25,586 nucleotides of DNA from Clostridiaceae bacterium (GTDB taxonomy: Bacteria; Bacillota; Clostridia; Saccharofermentanales; Fastidiosipilaceae): positions 1 to 25,586 of the forward strand of contig JAAZJE010000061.1 of the NCBI GenBank assembly GCA_012800515.1, read 5' to 3'. Made by a program: the position numbers and the translations under genes. The notes beneath the pieces were generated by a model. That model made no database searches. It saw nothing but the letters and a program-made list of their open reading frames with translations, and was not told the DNA's origin. Every line of letters begins with the position of its first letter. Within the stretch, counting starts at the first letter, position 1. Shown piece by piece: positions 7,484 through 16,736 of this stretch.

Positions 7484-8295
7484 GCGCAGAATTTTCCGCA
7501 ACATTGGACGCGGAATTGCCCGCAACATTGGATGCGGAATTTTCCGTAACATCGAACGCGGAATTTTCCGCAAAATTGTCGCAGGCCCTCCACTCCGCGG
7601 AATTGCCGCTACCGCTCTCCGAAGAACAGCTTCGGCAGTTGCAGATATACGGCGAACTGCTAAACGAATGGCAGGACAAGATGAATCTCACCGCCATTAC
7701 CGATCCTGAAAGAATTGTTCTTTTGCACTTCGTCGACAGTCTGGAGCTGGCGCCGTTAATTCGTACTGAGCGGGAGCGTTGGCGAACCGCGGACATTCCG
7801 TTCAGTCTTGCGGACGTTGGTACGGGGGCGGGCTTCCCCGGGCTGGTATTGCAAATCTGCGAGCCCGTCGACCGACTTTTGTTGATTGAGTCTGTGCGCA
7901 AAAAAACGCAATTTCTCCGCGCCGTTGTTGAGCGTCTGGAACTGCCAGGAGTCGAGATAGATGCCCGCCGTGCCGAAGAGATCGGTCGCGATCCCGCCTG
8001 CCGCGCCCGATACACGGCCGTCACTGCCCGCGCCGTTGCCTCTCTGCCGGTACTCTGCGAGTACTGCCTGCCTCTCCTGCGAGAAGGCGGCGTTTTTTGG
8101 GCAATGAAGGGCCGTGACCCGGAAATCGACTCGGCGCACCGCGCTCTCCGAGAACTGGGCGGCAAAATCGAAGCATGTCTGCCCTCAACCCTATCCGACG
8201 GCAGTCAACGCCACCTCGTCGTCATCCGCAAACACCGTCCCACGCCGGCTCGCTATCCGCGTCGTGTCGGCATCCCATCCAAAAATCCGCTTTAA
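7480..8295 (+). CDS. rsmG: 16S rRNA (guanine-527-N7) methyltransferase RsmG
   Basis: Methylates the 530 loop of 16S rRNA using S-adenosylmethionine. The SAM motif ADVGTGAGFPGLVLQIC is near residues 110-125; YGELLNEWQDKMNLTAIT precedes it, and VTARAVASLPVLCEYCLPLL and the C-terminal RYPRRVGIPSKNPL follow, as in Bacillus GidB. ATG 7480 overlaps the mnmG stop as ATGA. The 271 aa exceed the usual 210-240 because of an N-terminal extension of about 35 residues made of four 8-residue repeats. I see no alternative ATG, GTG or TTG between the repeats and the conserved core, so the extension is probably translated. It is the last gene of the cluster; no clear terminator follows. Confidence 0.95.
   Translation: MSAEFSATLDAELPATLDAEFSVTSNAEFSAKLSQALHSAELPLPLSEEQLRQLQIYGELLNEWQDKMNLTAITDPERIVLLHFVDSLELAPLIRTERERWRTADIPFSLADVGTGAGFPGLVLQICEPVDRLLLIESVRKKTQFLRAVVERLELPGVEIDARRAEEIGRDPACRARYTAVTARAVASLPVLCEYCLPLLREGGVFWAMKGRDPEIDSAHRALRELGGKIEACLPSTLSDGSQRHLVVIRKHRPTPARYPRRVGIPSKNPL
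7489..7584 (+). repeat. Four 24-nt in-frame repeats at the start of rsmG
   Basis: Units begin GAATTTTCCGCAACATTGGA and encode Glu-Phe-Ser-Ala-Thr-Leu-Asp-Ala with variants; the second unit has Glu-Leu-Pro and the fourth is diverged at its end. They directly follow the third codon of the gene. Confidence 0.95.
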
Positions 8296-8593
8296 ATTCG
8301 TTTTTTGATTACAACTTTATACTACTTCTTTGCACTACTTCCAAGGCACAACGTTAAATTTTTATCCGCTTATCCGCGCTTTCCGTTTTTTTGCCTTTTC
8401 GCTCGGCAAATTTTCTGTTTGTCTTTTCTTCTGTTACAATTCTTGTCCCTTTGCCTTCCTCGTTGCCAATGTTCCCGCTAATACCCCCGCCACCTTTTTC
8501 TCCGTTTTCCCCGCCACTACCCTCACCGCACAACTTGTATTTTTGCCAACGATGCCGGCGAACATCCAACTTCCGCAACTATACTGACGCGTT

Positions 8594-8611
8594 TACATAG
8601 ACACTTATGTA
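8594..8611. repeat. Short inverted repeat, operator-like
   Basis: TACATA and TATGTA are separated by 6 nt, with TTTACA and TGTAAA further out. It could bind a dimeric regulator, but the nearest downstream gene start is more than 300 bp away, so the function is unknown. Confidence 0.35.
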
Positions 8612-8714
8612 TTTTGTAAAGATGCCGGTACATCCGGCGAAACAACGACTAGTTCACTGTGCTTACCCAACGCATTTTACAAGTTGCAAAAGTGCCAATG
8701 CTATCGGCAAATTA

Positions 8715-8758
8715 GCGACTGTTGAGCGACTGTTGAGAGATTGTTGAGCAACTGCCGG
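8715..8758 (+). repeat. Four 11-bp tandem repeats upstream of the acetyltransferase gene
   Basis: GCGACTGTTGA occurs twice exactly, then GAGATTGTTGA and GCAACTGCCGG, in strict 11-nt register. It lies 178 bp upstream of the acetyltransferase start. The unit is not a multiple of three, which fits a non-coding array. Confidence 0.85.
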
Positions 8759-8935
8759 ACAAGGGAGGTTTTCCCGTTGCCGGAAGTTGCAGAATTGCCG
8801 GCTTTGGCGAACAAAAAACCGGGAAGTTCGCAGTACGCGGTAAACTGCAGCTGTGGATTAAACCAATTCGCAACAGATTGCCAAACTCCCGGTGATGTAT
8901 TAGGCTTAATGGAATTTAAGAAGAAGGTGTGCAAT

Positions 8936-9508
8936 ATGAATGCCGATGTTGATATAAGTACAGCTGTTTTGGAGACGCCGCGACTGATTTTGCGTGCCTG
9001 GGAGCCGGGGGATCTGGCCGATTTTTACGAATATTGCTCTGTCGAAGGTGTGGGCGAGGCGGCCGGATGGACACACCACAAGAATGTGGATGAATCACGG
9101 CGTATTCTTGAGATTTTTATTGCGGAGCGAAAGACTTTCGCGATTGTGTTGAAGGAGAGCGGGAAGGTGATCGGCTCGCTCGGACTGGAGGAGTTGCGTA
9201 AGGGTTATCCGCCGGAGTTTGATCGGCTGCGCGGGCGGGAAATCGGCTATGTGCTGAGCAGGGATTATTGGGGGCGCGGCCTGATGCCCGAGGCGGTCGC
9301 GCGGGTAGTTCTCTATTGCTTCGAGGATGAAAATTATGATTTTCTGTCCTCGGGACATTTCGATTGGAATGTGCGCTCGCGCCGGGTTTTGGAAAAGGTT
9401 GGTTTCCGGCCGTTCAAGGAAATGGAGTATCGCACGCGGTACGGCACAACGGAACACGGTCAGCAGTTATTGCTGACCCGCGAAGACTGGTTGCGCTCCA
9501 ACAATTAG
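8936..9508 (+). CDS. GNAT-family N-acetyltransferase (RimJ/RimL type)
   Basis: A 190-residue acetyltransferase of the Acetyltransf_3 group, which moves acetyl from acetyl-CoA to an amine, often a protein N-terminus or a small molecule. Visible: the N-terminal LETPRLILRAWEPGDL, a central strand VIGSLGLEEL, IGYVLSRDYWGRGLMPEAV (the acetyl-CoA pyrophosphate loop in its W-G-R-G form), and FDWNVRSRRVLEKVGF, where Asn and the following helix are conserved. ATG 8936 has AAGAAGG eight nucleotides upstream; ATG 8909 in the same frame is possible but lacks a site. The substrate is not predictable. It is a single gene that converges with the next gene, with 63 bp between the stops and no evident terminator. 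Confidence 0.9.
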   Translation: MNADVDISTAVLETPRLILRAWEPGDLADFYEYCSVEGVGEAAGWTHHKNVDESRRILEIFIAERKTFAIVLKESGKVIGSLGLEELRKGYPPEFDRLRGREIGYVLSRDYWGRGLMPEAVARVVLYCFEDENYDFLSSGHFDWNVRSRRVLEKVGFRPFKEMEYRTRYGTTEHGQQLLLTREDWLRSNN

Positions 9509-9571
9509 AGATCGGAGATAGGTCGCACTGCTCCATTGCCCGGCAACTCGCATCGGAGCTCAGGCCAGTGC

Positions 9572-10792
9572 TCACACCGGTGTTCGTATCTGATTCGGTG
9601 CTCGCTGCGACCCGATCCGCCTGCCCCACTCCTTCCACCACCAGGCGGGATTCAAGATATTTCTTCGCACCTCCATAGATCGATCCCACAACCAGCGCTT
9701 CAATCTCCAAAATACGTGTCCGCCCAGAAAATTCGCCCGCACCTTAGCGTCTCTAGCCTCGTGTCGCTCGATTGCTTCCTTGTATCTGGCCAGTCGATCC
9801 GGATCTCCTCCAATCTCTTTCGGGATACCCGCCCTCGGCAACAGCGAATGTAAGCGCCAAAGCATCCCCCAAAAACGCTTCGCGCGTATCCTCAAACGCA
9901 ACTTCGCACGACGAAACATTTCCCTGACGAAATATTCGAAATATAAGGGGTTGTACAACTGATTCGTTCGCAGACTCATTACTTCATATCCGCGAGCGGC
10001 GATTACCGTTCGTCTAACCTGCTCACGATCCGCCTTCGCTCGCAATTCCGGATCCAAATCGTCGCGACTGTGGTACATCTCACTGTCGTAATCTATCGCC
10101 AGGCGACTGAACCTACTGCAAAAATCAACGTAGTACCCGTTTTCGCCAAACGCTTCCCGTTCCCTGGCGTTCAAACTAAAACGAACATTCATCTTTAAGT
10201 CTCTGATGTTCAAGCCACCGAGATCATTCGGTAACGAAAGAATCATGAACGCCACTGCTTCAACGGCAGAGTCGGCGCTACAATTATCTTCTACATACTG
10301 AAGTGCTTGTAAAGCTGCACGTCTGCCGCGATGTCCCACGAGTTGTTGCGCGCACTCTAGCATTTTCTTCTTGGTTGTTATGGGTGCAGCAGTACTGCCG
10401 ACGGGCTTGGCGGCGAGTAGAATGCCTAAGAGAATTAGCTTTTGCCTATCTAGATAGTTAGCGAGCTGCATGTAAGCAAGTTCCGGGGCTACTACATGTA
10501 AATCATTTGCCGGGTCGTAGCGCAGATACTTATCCGGAATATCTAGTTTGCAGTAATGCGATTTGATTCCTTTTTTGTTAAAGCGGGCGCGATAGGAATA
10601 TACGGTAGTGTGTAGCACATCATTACACATTGCTTCTACCGGAAAGAATACGTCGACTTGCGGCACCTGATAATATCTGATCGCAGACCAGTGGCTTAGG
10701 TACACATTCATATTATTTGCCTGTCTGCTGCGCTGCCTATTCAACTGTCTGTTCCGCTGTTGATTTTTCTGCTTACTTAATTGTCTACTCAT
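9572..10792 (-). CDS. Uncharacterised protein with C-terminal DUF559/Vsr-like nuclease-fold domain
   Basis: 406 aa. Start chosen at the ATG at 10790-10792, which has TAGGAGTG upstream on the minus strand; an upstream in-frame start at 10894 lacks support. In order: a low-complexity Arg/Gln/Asn head (residues 1-28), a domain with VFFPVEAMC and VVAPELAYMQLANYL (residues 50-125) recalling proteins with AbiEi/DUF559-type layout, a helical middle, then VDFCSRFSRLAIDYDSEMYH with Asp223, Asp234, Asp236, Glu238 and His241, followed by RRTVIAARGYEVMSLRTNQ. That order resembles the PD-(D/E)XK core of DUF559/Vsr proteins. A nuclease role is inference. The last 90 residues are Trp/Arg-rich. It stands alone on the minus strand, and its codon use seems richer in A and T than the flanking genes, so transfer is possible. 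Confidence 0.7.
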   Translation of the reverse strand: MSRQLSKQKNQQRNRQLNRQRSRQANNMNVYLSHWSAIRYYQVPQVDVFFPVEAMCNDVLHTTVYSYRARFNKKGIKSHYCKLDIPDKYLRYDPANDLHVVAPELAYMQLANYLDRQKLILLGILLAAKPVGSTAAPITTKKKMLECAQQLVGHRGRRAALQALQYVEDNCSADSAVEAVAFMILSLPNDLGGLNIRDLKMNVRFSLNAREREAFGENGYYVDFCSRFSRLAIDYDSEMYHSRDDLDPELRAKADREQVRRTVIAARGYEVMSLRTNQLYNPLYFEYFVREMFRRAKLRLRIRAKRFWGMLWRLHSLLPRAGIPKEIGGDPDRLARYKEAIERHEARDAKVRANFLGGHVFWRLKRWLWDRSMEVRRNILNPAWWWKEWGRRIGSQRAPNQIRTPV

Positions 10793-10977
10793 GTGTTCAC
10801 TCCTACTCGCATGCTTACTCTTAGCGCACCTCCGCCGACGGCATCCCTCGCGGGACACCTCATGCAAGAGCAGGATATACGATCCGGGGCGCAAGAAAAC
10901 TGTCTATTTTGCGACAAAAAGCGACAATAGCATGCGACGGCAACACCGCGTGTAGCGGCACATGTAACGGCGAGAGC

Positions 10978-11200
10978 AACAGTTAACGAAATGCCGACGC
11001 CCGCGGCAAATCCGCAATTCCTGCTTTTCAGTAGCGTTTACCGCGTTTATTGACGGAGTGCCGGTGCCCCTGGCAAATTTGCAAGTTGTGGTTTTCAATG
11101 CGGCTGTTGTGATCTTCAACGTCGCAAGTTGTGACCTTCAACGTGGCTTATTGATGAAATGGCGGCAACCGTAGCAAATCTACAATTTTTGCAGGGGAAT
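10978..11200 (+). repeat. Three degenerate intergenic repeat copies
   Basis: Cores start at about 10988 (GAAATGCCGACGCC), 11054 (GGAGTGCCGGTGCC) and 11156 (GAAATGGCGGCAACC). Each is followed by GCAAAT-YGCAA-TT-like sequence, and copies two and three are preceded by TTATTGAYG. Between copies two and three, short words GTTGTGATCTTCAACG and GTTGTGACCTTCAACG repeat as well. Confidence 0.6.
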
Positions 11201-11398
11201 GGGCGCGGAAGATCACTGCTATGACGCTAAGTCGGCGCGAGCCGAAGCTTTGCCAGCGTTGGCGGCAAAAATGCAAGTTCTGCGGTGCGGGTTGCAGTGC
11301 GGGGCAGTGCAGCGCAGTGCAAGGGTGGGGGTAGACGTAGCGCATGGTAGCGCGTGAAATAGCGCCGGTTAAGGATGGAAGGAACAGCGAAAATGTTG

Positions 11399-11404
11399 TA
11401 TAAT
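11399..11404 (+). promoter_or_regulatory. Candidate -10 element for gyrA
   Basis: A perfect TATAAT, 147 bp upstream of the gyrA ATG. No matching -35 hexamer is found at 16-18 bp, so it may depend on an activator or be fortuitous. Confidence 0.4.
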
Positions 11405-11477
11405 GGAAAGGATTGTTGAGCGCGGAAGAGCGCGTAAAAGCAGTCAATAAATGGAAGAGAAACGTTGGAAGAGACCG

Positions 11478-11521
11478 GTAGAAATACTGTAGAAATGCGG
11501 TAGCAATACTGTAGAAATACG
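11478..11521 (+). repeat. Four 11-bp tandem repeats in the gyrA leader
   Basis: GTAGAAATACT, GTAGAAATGCG, GTAGCAATACT and GTAGAAATACG stand in strict 11-nt register, ending 29 bp before the gyrA ATG. The array length (44 bp) equals that of the 8715-8758 array, although the sequence is unrelated. Confidence 0.9.
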
Positions 11522-11550
11522 AAGGTTTTAACTATAGAAGCGGGAGATCG

Positions 11551-14214
<2,664 letters not shown>

Positions 14215-14279
14215 AATGAATTCACAGCTGATCGCAAGATCGGCCGATTGAATAAAACAACACAACTGAAGACTGATTT

Positions 14280-16256
14280 ATGCAAATAGTGACCGGAAAA
14301 GCCCTGCGCCCGTACGAAAAGATCACCACCACAGTTGATCTGATTGAGCGCGGTTGTCGTGTCGCTCCCTACACGCAGGCCACGCTGTTCCGTCGCCATC
14401 CGGACGATCTCGAAGAAAGCCGCACTTTTCTGGAGCTACGCGATGAAATCCGGGCTCTGGGTACCGCTCTCCGCCTCCGACTCGACACGTTTATCCCCGA
14501 ACTCACACCCAAGCAACGCCGCGCCGCCGCCAGGCACGAGCCCTACTCGAGCGCCGCCATGCGCGGTCGCGCAAAGATCGCCCTTCGTTCCGCCAACAGC
14601 AATGAGTGGGTCACCAGTTTCTTCGCCGTCACCGGCGGCGTCGGCATCATAGTTCCGATTGACCGCCGCGCCCCCGTCGCCGAAGTCGCCACCCAGGTGC
14701 AACGCTCGCACGCCGACATCTACGTCTTTGAACCGGCCGATGTCGAGTCGGCGAACGAAGTCAAACAGAACTGCCCGACCGTCAAGCTCTTCATTCTGCT
14801 CGACCCGCTCAACGCCGACAATCCTAAATACGCCGCGGACCTGGAACCCTGGCTTAACGACCCATGCACGGTGCTTTACTCCGATCTGATCAAAGCCGGT
14901 CAGGAGGCTCTCGCCGCCGGCAACCGTGTCTGGCTCGATGCCGTCATCGACCCCAAAATCGCCGCCGCCCTCTACTTCACCTCCGGCACCACCTCCGCCT
15001 CCAAGTGCGTCGTTCTCAGCCAGGAGAATCTGATCTCCAACACGCTGGCCATAGCCGGTGTACTGGATGCTTCGCCGGGAGAACGCTTCCTGGCCGTACT
15101 GCCCCTGCACCACACCTTCGCCGGAACCGCGGGGATGCTCTACATCCTCTACTCCTGCGCGACAATGTGTTTTATGGACGGCCTGCGCTACCTCGCCAAA
15201 AACCTCGCCGAGTGGCATATCAGCCTGTTTATCGGCGTGCCACTCCTGATGGAAAACATCCACCGCCGCGTCATGGACGGAATCCGCCGTTCGGGTAAAA
15301 ACACGCTGGTCAGCATTCTCAAGCCGGTCAGCCGCGGTCTGCGCTACGCCGGCATTGTCGGCGGCAGCCGTTTTCTCTTCAAGAGCGTGCTCAAGGCGCT
15401 GGGCGGCAATCTCCGCCTGGTCGTGTCCGGTTCGGCCGCCGCCGATGCGCGGATGATTCGCGATTTCTGCGACTTCGGCATCGATTTCCTGCAGGGCTAC
15501 GGGCTCACCGAATCCTCGCCGGTGGTCAGCGTCACACGCAAGGGCAACAACCCCGCCGGTAGCGTCGGCCTGCCGCTCGTCGATGTCGAAATAGCCATCG
15601 ATACCGACGATCCCAACCCCGGCGCCGAGGGCGAAATACTGACGCGGAGCAAATCCGTAATGCTGGGCTATCTCGACGACCCGGCCGCGACCCGCGCCGC
15701 CATCGACTCCAAGGGCTGGCTCCATACCGGCGACATCGGCTACTTCGATCGGAGCCGCAACCTCTGGCTGAGCGGTCGCAAAAAATCGATGATCGTCCTG
15801 CAAAGCGGCAAAAAGGTCTTCCCTGAAGAGATCGAGACCATTCTCGAAGCCACGGAGGAGATCAAGGGCGCCTATCTCTGGGGTGAACCGAGCCTTCAGA
15901 TCAAGGGAGATGTCGATGTCTGTGCCCTGATTCAGCCCGATTTCAAACACACATATTGGGCCGCCGCACTCGAAGAAGACAAAGAACATGCCGCCGACGC
16001 CGCCTTCGCAATCGACGGAACAACCGTGATCAATGAAGCCGAGCTCGCAGCTCTTGGCGAGCGACTGATTCAAAAGATCAACAGCACGTTGCCGCGCTAC
16101 AAGCGTATCCGCTACGTTCTGTACACACATGAAGAAATGCCCCGCACCACGACGCTCAAGGTTCGCCGCGGCAATGTCGACCGTCTCATCGCCTCCGCTC
16201 TCGAGCGCAGCAGCCGAACCGTAGCCGAGGCGAACGGCAGTCTTATTAAGCTGTAA
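14280..16256 (+). CDS. AMP-forming acyl-CoA synthetase/ligase-like protein
   Basis: 658 aa, of the ANL superfamily, which activates a carboxylate with ATP to an acyl-adenylate, then usually to acyl-CoA. Motifs: ALYFTSGTTSASKCVVLSQ near residue 230 (A3), GYGLTESSPVVSV near 405 (A5), GWLHTGDIGYFD near 480 (A7), LSGRKKSMIVLQSGKKVFPEEIE (A8), and TTLKVRR near 625 carrying the probable catalytic lysine. In the A3 loop the usual TGxPKG is SASKCV, losing two glycines and the proline, which is odd. The overall layout suggests a long-chain fatty acid CoA ligase, but the substrate is not assignable. It starts 65 bp after gyrA; the ATG has no obvious ribosome binding site. It ends with a duplicated 3' end and a terminator. 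Confidence 0.88.
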   Translation: MQIVTGKALRPYEKITTTVDLIERGCRVAPYTQATLFRRHPDDLEESRTFLELRDEIRALGTALRLRLDTFIPELTPKQRRAAARHEPYSSAAMRGRAKIALRSANSNEWVTSFFAVTGGVGIIVPIDRRAPVAEVATQVQRSHADIYVFEPADVESANEVKQNCPTVKLFILLDPLNADNPKYAADLEPWLNDPCTVLYSDLIKAGQEALAAGNRVWLDAVIDPKIAAALYFTSGTTSASKCVVLSQENLISNTLAIAGVLDASPGERFLAVLPLHHTFAGTAGMLYILYSCATMCFMDGLRYLAKNLAEWHISLFIGVPLLMENIHRRVMDGIRRSGKNTLVSILKPVSRGLRYAGIVGGSRFLFKSVLKALGGNLRLVVSGSAAADARMIRDFCDFGIDFLQGYGLTESSPVVSVTRKGNNPAGSVGLPLVDVEIAIDTDDPNPGAEGEILTRSKSVMLGYLDDPAATRAAIDSKGWLHTGDIGYFDRSRNLWLSGRKKSMIVLQSGKKVFPEEIETILEATEEIKGAYLWGEPSLQIKGDVDVCALIQPDFKHTYWAAALEEDKEHAADAAFAIDGTTVINEAELAALGERLIQKINSTLPRYKRIRYVLYTHEEMPRTTTLKVRRGNVDRLIASALERSSRTVAEANGSLIKL

Positions 16257-16316
16257 GTTCGGCGCCAGTCGCAGGCGCTATTCAAGCTGTAAGCCCGGCG
16301 CCAGTAAGCCCGGCGC
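16245..16316 (+). repeat. Duplicated 3' end of the ligase gene
   Basis: ATTAAGCTGTAAGTTCGGCG at 16245, which contains the stop codon, recurs at 16280 as ATTCAAGCTGTAAGCCCGGC; both continue GCCAGT. A third short copy, AAGCCCGGCGC, lies at 16306-16316. The period is about 36 nt. Confidence 0.8.
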
Positions 16317-16329
16317 AAAAACATCCAAG

Positions 16330-16358
16330 CCGCTACCTCATCCGGGGTGGCGGTTTTT
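16330..16358 (+). terminator. Intrinsic terminator after the gyrA-ligase genes
   Basis: CCGCTACC pairs with GGTGGCGG (8 bp, one G-T pair) around an 8-nt loop and is followed directly by TTTTT. An AAAAA stands upstream. Confidence 0.85.
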
Positions 16359-16359
16359 C

Positions 16360-16611
16360 TGTGTGTCGCCGCCGCACAAGTTGCAGAAGTGCCGCGCTTG
16401 CTGGCTTGCTTGCGGATAGTGGTTTTGCTATGCAGCTTGCCGCGCTGGGCGTGCGGTTTCGTTCGCACAAGTTGCGGAAGTGCCGCGCCGTCCGGCTCGC
16501 TTACAGATATTGGTTTTGCTATGCAACTTGCCGTGCGCGCCGTGCGGGTTGCCGTGCGGCTTCGTTCGCACAAGTTGCGGAAGTGCCGCGCCGCCCGGCT
16601 CGCTTACAGAA
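16360..16611 (+). repeat. Roughly 100-bp intergenic direct repeats, about 2.5 copies
   Basis: Copies begin at about 16360, 16451 and 16554. Copies two and three share about 58 nearly identical bases (two changes), 103 bp apart; copy one is more diverged and shorter. Each contains GCACAAGTTGCRGAAGTGCC. Copy three breaks off at about 16611 in the promoter of the next gene. Confidence 0.85.
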
Positions 16612-16631
16612 ACGCCACGCTCTGCTACAAT
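16603..16631 (+). promoter_or_regulatory. Probable promoter of the sialidase-like gene
   Basis: CTTACA at 16603-16608, a 17-bp spacer, then TACAAT at 16626-16631 preceded by TG and one base, which makes an extended -10. It is 106 bp upstream of the ATG. Its -35 lies in the end of the third direct-repeat copy. Confidence 0.6.
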
Positions 16632-16736
16632 ATTGGTAGTTTTGCCGGGGCTATCGGCTGTTTATCCACCAAAACAGATCCGCCGGCAACAGTTTCCAAT
16701 TACAAAGAATGGGAAAGAATGTGAGGGAAAGAAAAA

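Larger units (their letters stand above)
8296..8935. other. Non-coding region between rsmG and the acetyltransferase gene
   Basis: About 640 bp with no credible gene. The first part (roughly 8340-8560) is strikingly pyrimidine-rich on the + strand. The second part holds an inverted repeat at 8594-8611, a copy of the CAAGTTGCRGAAGTGCCG-type motif at 8680-8697, a diverged copy at 8783-8800, and a four-unit 11-bp array at 8715-8758. I see no clean intrinsic terminator for the rsmG operon and no convincing promoter for the gene that follows. Confidence 0.7.
10793..11550. other. Non-coding region between the nuclease-like gene and gyrA
   Basis: About 758 bp without a credible gene. It holds three degenerate copies of a roughly 70-100 bp repeat (10978-11200), clustered GCAGTGC words near 11285-11320, a TATAAT at 11399, and a four-unit 11-bp array at 11478-11521 just upstream of gyrA. 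It therefore probably contains the gyrA promoter and a leader of about 140 nt. Confidence 0.7.

Noticed and set aside
8330..8587. 85-codon hydrophobic frame in the pyrimidine-rich tract
   Set aside because: Phe/Leu-rich composition follows directly from the T/C bias; there is no ribosome binding site.
8715..8758. CRISPR array
   Set aside because: The units are contiguous 11-mers without spacers, and no cas gene is present. The same applies to the other tandem arrays.
14436..16130. 564-codon open frame on the minus strand across the ligase gene
   Set aside because: The + strand frame has all ANL motifs. The reverse frame is open only because of the GC-rich third positions of the real gene.
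16374..16611. Integron attC sites or an insertion sequence remnant
   Set aside because: No integrase or transposase gene, no attC core sites and no terminal inverted repeats are visible around the repeats.
16361..16639. Overlapping small open frames in the intergenic repeat region
   Set aside because: They are produced by reading the direct repeats in three frames, have no ribosome binding sites and encode Cys/Arg-rich nonsense.
16660..16670. TTATCCACC, one base off a DnaA box
   Set aside because: A single site without neighbours, dnaA or an AT-rich unwinding region. TTATCCGC twice in a row near 8362 is also too far from the consensus.
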